In this document: positions 38,901-50,319 of the stretch, in pieces
Layout: each line of letters begins with the position of its first letter
How positions within the stretch are numbered: the stretch's first letter is position 1
NCBI GenBank assembly: GCA_034620365.1
Contig: JAQGEQ010000287.1
Span: forward strand, 248,001-312,000
DNA length: 64,000 nt
DNA from: Pegea sp. RAD2-039
Taxonomy: Eukaryota; Chordata; Thaliacea; Salpida; Salpidae
Direction of reading: 5' to 3'
Notes under the pieces: model-generated
What the model was told of the DNA's origin: nothing
The model's database searches: none
The model's input: the letters and a program-made list of their open reading frames with translations, nothing else
Program-made: the position numbers and the translations under genes

Positions 38901-40400
38901 TTAGTAAAGTACAAATTGTATCAGTTTTCTGTATCAGTTTGTAAGCAATTATTTAATTCCTAATAAGATTTCCTAAAAATCTATTCAAAATTTACTTTAT
39001 GTTTCATCTAAATTAATTTAGTAAAACACTTTTTGAAGAGCTTTGCTTTGAAAAAAAACTTTGAATTAGTTTTATAGCTTCAAGTGAATTCAAAATAAGA
39101 CTTTAAAGTCGTAGATATAGATTGCTCTTCAAATCATTTCAACTTTGTACAAAGATTTTTGCTGAAGAAAGTTGAGTTAGCAAATATTTAAAATATTTTT
39201 ACTAAAAATAGGTGTCATAGAGATAATGAAAACCTTAGAAACACTTTAGGTTAAAAAAAAACTCAGGCTTCTAAAATATTTATGTAATCTTATTGAAAGT
39301 AAAACTTCTTAAGATTAATTTCAATAATTTAGTTTTACACTTTTTTTAAATAATACTTAAATGACCAATTTAGAAAAACAATTAAATAATAAAACAATTG
39401 AAGTGGCAAAATTTGATCTTAAAGAAGTTAAATAAAAAGATTATTTAAATATAAAATCAAAAAAACTCTAAACATCAAAAATCATTTCCAAAAAGTTTTT
39501 TTTTTTCAACTTCAAGTTTTAACAAAAGTTTTATTTTGATAAATATTTTATTATAAGAAATTTTTAGACAGAAATAATCAAAGTTTATTTAAAAAACTTA
39601 ACAAAAGAGAGAAATAGAAGTCTAAAAAAAGTTTTAGAAACAAGTTTGAAGCAAGAAAGTTGAATCATCAATGTTTTTATTAAACTAAATCTTTACAAAT
39701 AGAAAATTTCAGCTACTGATATGATTGTAGACAAATTTGCTACGAATACATCGACAATGAAAAGAAGAAGAGATAACTGAATCTCGTTTAAGGCATTTTT
39801 GAAGTCGAACTTTTCTTTAAGGCTTTCATAGATATCTTCTTAAATCTGAAGATGCTACCAAACTAAATGTTTACAATTTTCAAGTATATCAAAACTGAAA
39901 TGTTCTTTATAATTCAGTAAGTGAATAAAAAATAGTTTGAAAATGATACCATTCTGCCAAGAGTTGGTTTTATACAAAGTTAAAACTTTCTCTAAAGGTA
40001 CCAATCACACACTATTGATAAAAATATGGTTTCATGATGGCATCTGGTTTGGCATCTATTTTACTAGTACCTTACTAGTAGCACAAATTCAAAATTACTG
40101 AACATTTTGTTCATGTGGTAAAAGATAATCAACAAAATATTCTCAAGATTTTAAACAAAATAAAATGAGAGATTAATAAAGAGTCACATCACAGACAATC
40201 ACACAAAAGAAGAAATATCTCCGAAAATTATTCCATCAAGATATAAGGAGTAATAATCAAAAATGATAAACTTGTATTTATAATGACACAAAACAAAATC
40301 CTCCTTAATTCAATGAAAAAAGCTATTAAATAAAGATCTAAAGTAAAGAAGAAGATGTAACAATAAAAAAGATTGAAAAGAAAATCAATACATTAAAATA
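33000..40400. other. AT-rich intergenic DNA, no gene supported
   Basis: A TGACGTCA palindrome occurs at 33156-33163. Somewhat less AT-rich patches near 37100-37430 and 38440-38560 show no coding frame or RNA fold that I can support. A 66-codon ORF at 35010-35210 looks like chance. Confidence 0.5.
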
Positions 40401-40429
40401 AAAGTGTTTAATATTACAGATAAAAGTTG

Positions 40430-43397
40430 CTAGTATTTCTTGTTAACACTACAGTCAATAAATTTGTAGATAGTCGTGGTAGATTCTTCACTATGAGACA
40501 AGTACAAGGACCGTAATTTAGCACTGCAAGTATAAAAAGATATGTGAAGAAGATATAGGAATAAGGTGGGATTCATAATATCTTTGACTAAATAATTTAG
40601 ATACTCAAGAATTATGTGAGAAAGAATAAAAAGCTATTTCTAAAATTACCTGAATATCAAGACAACAGAATGAGAATGACCAAGAGTTGAACAATACGAT
40701 CTGCAATTAAAATAATTAGTTCTATTAGAAAAAATTTTTTAATCAAAATATCAGAATAGTAATAACCAATTTCCTATTTTACAAAGTTAGAGGATTATAT
40801 AAAAGAAATTGAACTCACGCTAATTTGTCGAGTTTGTTTGTTTTATTAAAAGAAGTTAAAATAGGAAATGCAAAATTCTGAGTCATCTTCGGTTGAAGAT
40901 TTACAGGAACATGAAGAAGACTTCCTTGTCCGACATGATTCTGGATATATTTAAAAGATTATTAACTTAAAAATAGAAAAAAAATTGAAGAAATTCTAAT
41001 AAATTGAATAAAGTTTCTATCTAAATTTATATCAACATTTAACTATATGAAATCGAATACTTTATTTAGCCAGTTGGAAAGTTTGTTCAAAACTGCAGAT
41101 GACTAACCTTATCAAATGAGACGTCTACATCTAAAGCAGAAAGAACAACTTTGAAGTAATTAGTGTTGGTTACGTTAAAGTTCATCTAAAAAATAAGAAT
41201 GGAATTAGTGTAACAGTAGGGAAGAGAAATGAACAATTGAAGTTGATGAAAAGTAAACACTTTTATCTGTTTTAAACTTACTTTTCTCTATACTGAAAAC
41301 AATTGTGATATCAAACTAGAAAATGCTGATAAAAAATATAAGTTTATGAAATCAGCAAACTTTTGTGCAACTTAAACTTTTTCAGGCTCAATTGCTTATA
41401 ATTGAAAGGATTTTGAATTAAAAATAAACAATTAGAGATTAGTTTTTATCAGAATCATAACAAGCTTGTAAAACACAAATATTTTATCAATCAGTCAATA
41501 CAGTTAAAGTCATAGTTAGTTTAAACAAAAATTTAGGAAATTTCATGAAAAACAATGTAATAAAAATAAGTTTTCAGGAATTTAACCTGTTAAAACAAAG
41601 CACGTGAAAAAAAATAGCAGAATATTATGCTGGACCATTGTAGTGATTGATTGTTTGAGCTTATCAAATATGAATGCAAAAGTTTTAAGCAAATTTAATT
41701 TGATGGAAAATATTATGAATGGAAAAAACTGACCAAATGAAACTTTCAAAACAAACAATTACTTTAAAAACTATTGTTTAAAATAAAAAAATAGTTGAAT
41801 TTTCATTGTGAATTGCAAGTATATCAATAATGGTTCTTGCAGTAATACAAACCAATTTTAGTTCTTGTTAAGATGAAATTTTTAACGGAAGATTTCTTAA
41901 ATTTTTCTTAAATTTATTCACAGTATTTACAATAAAGGAACAAACACACTCACTAGTATATTTATTGAAGTTTCTGATTTATTAAGGTTGACTGTTGCAT
42001 TTGAAGAAACCACACTAATACTTTGCATGTAAACACTTCTTGGCCAAAGAAAAAATATTCCTAAGCCAAAGCCAACACAGCAAATGAGAACAGAGATAAA
42101 GACATATAATTTTCTGCAAAAAATAAATTATAATTAATTTACAAGAAACTTATTTTTTAGGATATATTAAAATACTTTTATAAAACAAATTAAATTAATC
42201 TTACGTTCTTGAAGGTTTTAATCGGTCATCTGTATAAGGAATAAGAGCGACCAGACGTTCTTGATCATCTGTAAGTTTGTTGGACAATATTAAAAAGCAT
42301 ACAGAAAAAGAATACATTAAGAGTAATAAAATTTATTAATTTGTTTAAATATAAGGAAACAAAACAATTTATTTTTTATGTGTTCTTAAAAACAGTTTCA
42401 AGCTGTTTACAAAAATAAAAAAAATAAAATGAACCTTGTGAAATACGACCTGTACCATGGCAAGAAGGACATCTTTCAGTTCCGTTACAGTTTTCAGGGT
42501 TATCTGAAAGTAGAAAATTTATTTCCTTATAGTAAAAATACAATAGTAAGTCCTACCAAAAGTAGATAGACAGCATAACATACTTTCATCAAATTTATCC
42601 TAATACTAATTTTCAAAATAAATTTATGTTTTTAAAACAATAAAAACATTTTATAACAAAAAAGACCAACAAAATATTTATCAAAAAGTATACAAAAATA
42701 AACAAGTTGACAGACAAAGAAATCTAATAAATTATATTTAAAATCATTATTGAAAACAAAGTTCTTTAATACTAACAGTTTTTAAAATTAAAATGGATTT
42801 ATTAGAAGACTTTATATTTTAAAGTGCTTAGTCAGTTATATAAAAGTAGTACTTAATAATGAAAAAAATTAATAGCTTTTCAACAACTTATTATTAATAA
42901 AACTTTGAGTTGACATATTATTTGTTGAGTCAGGTTTATAAAAGCTAGCTCAAGCCTTTATTAAATTTTTGTTGCAAACTAATAACTTTTATAAAACTCA
43001 TTAAATATATAATTGAATAATAATCTTACAACAGTATTGATTTCAAACTTATCAAAATTACTAGAAAACGATATAATCTATAAGAAAAAAAAACAATTAT
43101 AAAACTAACTTTTTAACAGACAAATGTAAAAGAAAACAAAACAGACAGAAAAGAAATCTAAAGATTTATTTTACTAAAAGATAATCAAACAGATAAAAAG
43201 AAATTATAAGTAGATAAACTGCTCACATAAAAATTACAATAAGTTCTGCTTTATAATTGCAAAATAAGTAAACACAAATTATCATAAGACATGAAAATAA
43301 TACCAAAAATGATTTTATCAATTATGAAGTCTTAAATATTAAAGCAATTTAATTAACAAATTTACTTACTATCTGAAGAAATTTGTGAATAGAACAT
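40430..43397 (-). CDS. TMEM106: TMEM106-family lysosomal type II membrane protein
   Basis: Eight minus-strand exons: 43397-43370, 42503-42435, 42268-42205, 42113-41954, 41185-41108, 40940-40819, 40700-40650 and 40523-40430, all GT-AG and in phase, giving 221 aa. Family landmarks appear in order: CPSCHGTGR (residues 21-29), ERLVALIPYTDDRLKPSRTK (36-55), one membrane helix (about 56-77) ending FFLWPRS, then a luminal domain with possible N-glycosylation sites (NATV, NKSE, NVTN), VGQGSLLHVP, and YLSHSEESTTTIYKFIDC near the C terminus. TMEM106 proteins sit in late endosome and lysosome membranes and affect lysosome size, acidification and transport. The cytosolic N-terminus is only about 55 residues, shorter than the roughly 95 of vertebrate members, so either it is truncated or an upstream exon is missing from this model. 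The vertebrate A/B/C paralogue cannot be assigned. It stands head to head with the carboxypeptidase gene. Confidence 0.93.
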
Positions 43398-44921
43398 TTC
43401 CACAAAAATTGATTCTAAATTTTAATTGCAGGCACCAAATGAAAGGAATAAACAAGCTGTTTGACAATGCCAGTAGGCGACAATAATGGCTTGTAATAGT
43501 CATAAATGGCCTTTCATATTTCTGCTTGTAAAATACATAAACAAAAATTATTTTTTAAATATTCACAAAAAGATTAAAAAACTTAAATTTGTCATTAAGT
43601 TGACTGAAAAAAAGATTAATGTATTATAAAATAAATATTTTCATTAATTAAAGTCATAAAGTATACGATCTAAACCTCAATCATAACCTAATATGATGAA
43701 TCAAAACAATTTTTATACCACTCCTTAGTGATTGCTTGCAGAGAAGCAAAGGCAATAGAAGTAAACCAGCCAAAAAACCTACTATCCGTTAATCTTGATG
43801 TCACGGTCCCGAAATACTAAGTAACGTTTCCAAATAGTACATCAAAATAGTGAAAGTAATTTAGTACACGCAACTCTCCACTATAAAAAGGTCCCATGTG
43901 CATCATACTATATTTTTAGAATCCTTCCTTATATCAGATCTCTTGATACAACTAATGAAAAGGTCTTAACCATGACATAACTTTCTAGAAAATCAGGAGT
44001 AGTGTTTTGTTTTATTTAAAGTAAAATACTGAAAACCATTAAAACTATGTTCATATTATACTATAATATTTAAATTTTAAAGATTAAAGCTTATTAGTCA
44101 ACTATATTTTTTAGGTAATATACTTTTTTTCTAAAGCTGATAAGTGAAAAGCAAATAATTCTAATTCGGCTATAAGCTGATATATTTTAAACAAAACAAT
44201 AATTCGTATCTATAAGAGCTTGATTTAAACTTTAACAAAGAGAATTAAATAAAATGAGTTTATATATTAAATACAACAGTAATGCTTGAAATATATATTT
44301 CAAAACGTCTTTCTTAATCTGTTTATCAAACTCTAGTTTTGTACGATTTATTGGTTGTAAACATTCAAGTCTTAGTCTTAAGGAAAAGTTGCACAAATTT
44401 TATCATATGAGATTGCAGCAAAAATTTTCACCAAACATAGTAAAAGATAAAACACATTTGAAGTCAAACATAAGTAGCTTAATTTAGCTATATATTTAAT
44501 TTCATTTAGATAAGAAATATACTGTGATTGACTCTACTTGCCAAGTAGAATTAATTATAAGCTTTTATGCAAGAAACTAAATTAATGAAATAAGTGAAAT
44601 TATCTTGACAAAAATACTTTTGGATACATAAACGATTTTATGTTTTTATTCGTAGATTGAAAATTTAGTCAAATTAAATAATACTAATTAAATAATATAC
44701 ATTTCCACCTATGAAACAAAAAATACTACAAAAATGTATGTTTATGAAAAAACCATTTTGTTGTATTAAGATATAATTTTGTGTTTTTCTTTATTTGTTT
44801 TGATTATTTTTGAGTTTTGAAATGAAAGATTTAAAATCCATGCTTTGAAAGCTATTCCTACTTTAGTCATTTTTTAATCTACCTTCAGTTATATTGGATC
44901 TTTTCATTCAAAAGCTCAACA
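43398..44921. promoter_or_regulatory. Shared divergent promoter region of TMEM106 and carboxypeptidase
   Basis: About 1.5 kb separates the two start codons. A less AT-rich patch at 43730-43960 holds a plus-strand TATA-like TATAAAAAG at 43882-43890. It also holds GTCACGGTC at about 43799-43807, which resembles one half of the lysosomal CLEAR palindrome (GTCACGTGAC) but lacks the CACGTG core. The acceptor-like ACCTTCAG at 44881-44888 precedes the carboxypeptidase ATG by 33 bases, so the transcript may start near the TATA-like site and lose an outron or 5' intron. Confidence 0.35.
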
Positions 44922-47900
44922 ATGTTTGTGAAAATGGCGTCAATCATGTATTTCTGTTGTTTTGTGATGATGGCTTATGGTAATGATCTTATTGATAGTT
45001 TGCCTGGCTTGAAAAAACTTCCAAGTTTTAGGCAGTATTCAGGATATCTAGACGCTTCTTATAAGAAATATTTTCATTATTGGTGAATAAAATTAGTAAA
45101 AAATTGATTATTATTTACTGTTTAAGTAATAAAACAAACTAAATAGTTTATTTCTTGAACTTTGATAGATAATATAAGTTTTATGATTTATAAAAATATA
45201 TTTTTGATTAACAATCTCAAAGATTATTTAATTGGTTTTGTATCTAAATTTTCAAGTTTGATCTTTTGAGCTTATAAGAAATATGATTTTAAAAAATAAT
45301 CTTTATTTGGCTACTTAATAAAATCTATTTAAATGTGATATCATAAAAAAAGATTAATAAGATATTGATGATACGTTCTTTTAATGCATATTTTTTAATC
45401 AAAAATGAAATTGATTAAGTAACTTTGAAACTGATATCAATTGCTCTTTAAAGGTTTGTTGAATCACAACTGAACCCAGGAGTTGATCCAGTTGTTTTGT
45501 GGTTGAATGGTGGGCCAGGATGTAGCTCACTAGATGGTTTGCTTAGTGAAAATGGCCCTTTCCAGGTTTACACTGTTTTACATTATCTAAACTTCTTAAA
45601 ATTAATGTATTTTATCTTCTTTTAGCATATGTTGTCAGAACAACCATAGTTTATATAATTTATTTTCATTTTTAATTCTGTTCTTTCATTTTCTTGGTTA
45701 ATTTTATAAGATAGATATTTTACTTGAAATATTTGGTTTTAATAAACTACCTTCTCAGATGAGACATCAAATTAAAAAGGTTATTTGAGAATTGATATGT
45801 TTTCATATTATAAATATAACCCCATACTTAAGTCCATCCATCATGGTGTGGTATTGACCCATGGGTTGTTGTAGAAAGAATTTAAATATCACCCATGTTG
45901 ATAAAAACTAAACAGAAAAATTGTTTTGTTACTTTAGAAATTATATGTTAAACTTTGTTTCAATATTTTAACATGAATATATTAAGTTGGAAATTGATAA
46001 TAAATTTTAATAGATTAATAGTTAAATGATAAGTTACTGAAATATATCAAGCAACATAAAGTATCATTTTAAGAATTGATCTAAGTTAAAGTTTGATATA
46101 TTCTCAAAGTATGTTTTATAGAAATATTCTACCTGTATAGGTGAATAGTGACGGAAATAGCTTAAGAATAAATCCATATAGCTGGAATAAAATTGCAAAT
46201 ATGTTGTATCTTGAATCTCCTGCTGGTGTTGGTTATTCTTATGACTCCAGAAATAATATTCAAACAAATGATAATGAGGTAAATTTTATTGATATGTCAG
46301 ACTCTTTAGTTGCTTGTGATGTATTTAAAGCAGTTGTTTTTTACAATAAGAACTTCAGAAAAACTTCAAAATATTTAAAATTACTTCAACTGAAGTTTTT
46401 TTGGGATTAATTTTTAATTTGAGTAATTATATAAAGTAGTTACTTCAAGCTTAAGTTAATTCAAATCAATATTTTGTGTAGCTTCTTTTTAATCTTATGC
46501 AGCTTAGCTTCAAAAATATATTTTAATGTAGGTTGCTCAAAATAATTATGATGCAATTGTTAGTTTCTTCAAAAAATACCCTCAATTTAAGAAGAATCCT
46601 TTTTATATCACTGGTGAAAGTTATGGAGGCGTCTACTTACCAACCCTCGCTAAAAAGCTGTTAAAAAGTAATGAATTTAATTTTCAGGTAAAAATTCTTT
46701 GTTCTTCAAGCTTCTAGACTCCATTTAAAAATTAATAAATTTTTGAAATCTTAAATTTTAGTGTTGAATAATTGAATAATTTTTAGTGCAAACTGTAGAC
46801 AAATTTTTAATCTACTAACAGGGAATGGCAATTGGTAATGGAGTTACTAGTAACTTGTTAAATACTAATTCAGTTATATTCTTTGCTTATTATCATGGTC
46901 TATTTGGAATTGAGTGAGTTTTCTTATCACTTTAATTTTTGCTACAAAATCTTTTAACTATAATATAAAAGCTTCAAAATTAATCAATGAAATTTAAGTT
47001 AATATTTTATCAATTGATAATAAACTAATTATCAACTCAGAAATAAGATTCATTTGTTTGATTTAGACTTTGGAATCCTCTTATTAAATTCTGCTGCAAT
47101 GGAGTAGCTGCTATTGATAAATGTGACTTTTTGGCTGAAAACAATATAAGGTGCAACGAAAAAGTAAGATCAAATGTTTTTTCATGATCTTGAACAATAG
47201 ATCTTAAACAACAAAGTAGAAAGCAAGAGCTTTTAAAATATAAAAGATCATATGATGATCACTTAAACGAGTGGAAGATTTTGATGTTTTTGGAACTGTT
47301 AGACTTTTGCAATTTCAGCGGTTTACATTTAGTGATCACCAATACCTTGCGCAATTACTTCTTTACTTGTTTCTTTTGAAATTTCTACTTGAAGGAGTTT
47401 TTGCTTGCTTCATTTTGTGATTGTACTCTTCTCTCTTTTCTGCTCCAGCTTAGTGAAGACTTTGGAAATTGTAAAAGATAAGAGGTTCAGTTTTCGCTTT
47501 CAACCATCATTTGTTTTTCCGCGACGCAATATTGATCACACTGATTAAAGTTGACTGATTTGATGGACCTTTATTAGATTGCTTCTCTATTTTGCTCCTA
47601 ACAACCAGAACAAGTTTCGTTGAAGTCCATTTGAGGTAGCGTCGTTGGTACACAGGCAAGTCGACTTTTGTTTGACTGCGAAGTTGGGACGTTTTTCTCG
47701 CGTCAAGGGGACTTTTGAGTTCTTCTTGCTTGGGTGTGCGCGTTTGCGGGCTGTTTTGGTAACATAATTGGTTTTAAACACTTTTAGGACCATTTCAATC
47801 GGTTAAATTTTATAACTCAGCTGCTTTGAGAAAGTTGAAATCAATTGGAACCATATTGGGCTTCTTTGGAACCACTTTTAGATCTTCAGCTTTCACCAAA

Positions 47901-49954
47901 AGCTTTTTGTTGGTTGATCTAACCTAATCTTTAACTCGTCTTCATCTCTCTTATATTTTGAGCAAATTTTTTCAACTATTGAGCGATTAATACGTGGAAC
48001 CAACTGCCATCAGATATTGTCAAGTCAGAATTTCTTGTGCTGCTCAAGTTGAAGTTCAACCATTTGCTACAGTTGTCATTTCTAAGCTGTGATTCATTTT
48101 CTCTTTCCCTAGTATTCATCCACTGTTATATTGTACGAGGTCTCCTGAACTGCCATGTCTTTCATCTATTTTTTTTATTTTTCCATCTGTTCATTTTTTT
48201 GGTGTTAATATTTTTACGAATGTGTGTTAGCTAGAGGTGCTCTTTCCAGGCACCTTCCTTCGTGCTTAGTGTAATAAATAGATGAATACTTCTTTGATCA
48301 TCTCAGCATTTCTACGATTACTTTCAATTCCTTTCAACTCTCTTTTTCCAGCAGACACTAATCCTGTTCTATTGTATCAACTTGAAGTGCTCATTACTTA
48401 AATTTCCTTGAAATTTTAATAAATAAATTTTAATTTAACGCGTGGCTGCAAATAATCAATTATGCAGCTCCTACAACGAACACAAAACAGTTTAAAGAAA
48501 TAATAAAAGGTCACGAGTACCTCAGTTCAACATCAGTAGTTCAACATCATCAAATTTATGATTCAATTTAAGGGTTGAAAAGATTTATATTTGAAATATT
48601 TTAACATTTTATTTGCAGGTACAGAAAGCCTTAGCTTATGTTTATGACAGTGGTTTAAATGCGTATGCTCTTTATCAAGATTGTTATAATGAAAGTACTT
48701 TAGAAGGGAGTTTAAAACGTTATGTTTTTGACATGAAGAAGATATTCCCAAATAAAACAATTTCTCAACTTGCTAAAAATTTACCGAAGCAACATAAGGT
48801 TAGTTAAAAGTATTTCTTATCAATAAAAAATTTGTAATTTTTCTAAAACTCTTTTTTAAAGCTTGTTGGCGACAGTCCAAATTGTATTAACTCTACGGCA
48901 AGTACATCTTGGTTAAACAGACTAGATGTACGTGGTGCGCTTCATATTCCTAACCATCTGGGGGAGTGGAGTGTTTGCAGGTTAATTTTAAGCATCAAAT
49001 TTTTGTGGTTGTTTTTTGTTGATGTATTTTTTGAAAAAATTGACTCATTTAGCACTTCAAAATGTTATGTATTTTGTGTGTGGATCATACCATAATTACA
49101 TGTTTCTGAAGAAATAAACTCAGTTGTAGAATGTAGGATGAATTAATAAGACTTGAAGAGCAATTTAAGACAATGTTCTAAAGTATTTGAAGAGATGATG
49201 TTAACAATTTGTTGATTTTTTTACAATCAACATTTGATTTTTTTTCTAGAAGTTATTTTAAACCACTTTTACATGAAATAGGACTTTTCAAATATCAGAT
49301 TTCTCTGTAAGAAAACTTTTCAAGCTTGGTTTTGTCTGCCAACATATTTTTACAATCAATGTAAATCTACCAAAATGCATTTTTAATAAACTTTAAACCA
49401 GATTTACTGGTTTTCAAAACCAAATCTCTTGATGAATACGTATGTTTCGATTTAGTTAAATATTTTTGAACGTTTCACAGTGAAAAGGTTAGAGCAAAGT
49501 ATGTTGAAGTATACTCTGATATGCTTAGTGTCTATGAAGATATCTTACAAAGCGATCTGTATATTCTCATATACAATGGTGACACTGACATGGTCTGCAA
49601 CTTCATTTGTGACGAATATTTTGTCGATAAAATACCTTCTCTAAAACTACTTCGTTCGCGAACACCTTGGTATTTAGAAAGTCAAGTTGCTGGGTTTACT
49701 AAAACTTACAAATCGATCAAATCTACTGCAACTTTGGTTTACACGACCATTCGGGTAATTTTTTGCTAAAACACTCGATTAAGTTTGAAATTAAAAAGTG
49801 ATTGATATTTTTGTGGTAACTTTAAAGTAGTTGGTAGTATTTATGATATTTTAAAACTATTTTTCTTTAGGGTGCTGGTCACATGGTTCCACAATGGGCA
49901 CCGAAGAAAGCTTTTCGAATGTTTGACAATTTTTTGAAGAAGAAACCACTTTAA
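44922..49954 (+). CDS. CTSA: Serine carboxypeptidase, cathepsin A (lysosomal protective protein) type
   Basis: Ten exons: 44922-45082, 45454-45565, 46141-46278, 46532-46687, 46822-46913, 47067-47163, 48619-48798, 48862-48980, 49481-49754 and 49871-49954. All are GT-AG and in phase, giving 470 aa, close to human CTSA (480). The family is S10, which removes C-terminal residues at acidic pH; cathepsin A also protects beta-galactosidase and neuraminidase. Seen: a signal peptide (about 1-20, ending MMAYG), the substrate-binding [10 protein letters not shown] (70-79), the nucleophile Ser167 in GESYGG, Asp388 in NGDTDMVCN, His447 in GAGHMVP, and AIGNG after the nucleophile. The triad is complete, so it should be active. 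A second in-frame Met (residue 5) is another possible start. Intron 6 is enlarged by a decayed insertion. I favour CTSA over CPVL/SCPEP1 from the motif spacing, with moderate certainty on the subfamily. Confidence 0.96.
47200..48560 (-). pseudogene. Decayed coding-like insertion in carboxypeptidase intron 6
   Basis: Intron 6 (47164-48618) is much less AT-rich than the other introns and its minus strand holds broken open frames. Examples are a 68-codon Lys/Arg-rich frame (47587-47793), a stretch reading [19 protein letters not shown] at about 47830-47910, and [20 protein letters not shown] near 47930-47990, separated by stops and frameshifts. A short direct repeat, AGTTCAACATCA, occurs at 48523-48534 and 48538-48549 near the right edge. 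This looks like an old antisense insertion, either a mobile element or a processed copy. I do not recognise the family, and no clear terminal repeats were found. Confidence 0.35.
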
Positions 49955-50108
49955 ATTCAGCGAAGTTAAAGTTTTTTGTTTTAATATTATTATTTGCGTA
50001 ATGAGCGTATTGAATTTCAAAAACTTTTAAAGTATTTCTGATTTTACTTCATAATTTTCCAAATAATTATCTAAAAAAAAAATCTTATTTTATTTTAAAC
50101 TGATTTTA

Positions 50109-50114
50109 AATAAA
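50109..50114 (+). terminator. Polyadenylation signal AATAAA after the carboxypeptidase
   Basis: It lies about 155 bases past the stop codon. A second AATAAA lies at 50312-50317, so alternative 3' ends are possible. Confidence 0.45.
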
Positions 50115-50319
50115 TTTTAATTTAATTTTAAAGTTTTTATCTTAAAGTATAAATAGTTCAAATTAAAGTTCAATTTAAAAGAAGATATTATTATTGTTAT
50201 TTTTCTACTTTAAATAATTTGAAATATTTTGTAATTGCTTTAAGACATCTTTATTTATGATTTACAAAAATGTTTTCAAACTTGTACAATTATTGAAACA
50301 ATTATATCTTTAATAAAAT

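Noticed and set aside
39900-40420. Possible decayed gypsy-like pol region
   Set aside because: The resemblances (an SGLAS-like string) are short and broken by stops. The purine bias just to the right is explained by the minus-strand TMEM106 exons.
40845-40957. Plus-strand 28-codon ORF rich in E and S (MQNSESSSVEDLQ...) near 40868
   Set aside because: It is antisense to TMEM106 exon 6, whose minus-strand frame matches the family and the splice phases.
46064-46267. Minus-strand ORF opposite carboxypeptidase exon 3
   Set aside because: Antisense shadow of an exon with clear family motifs.
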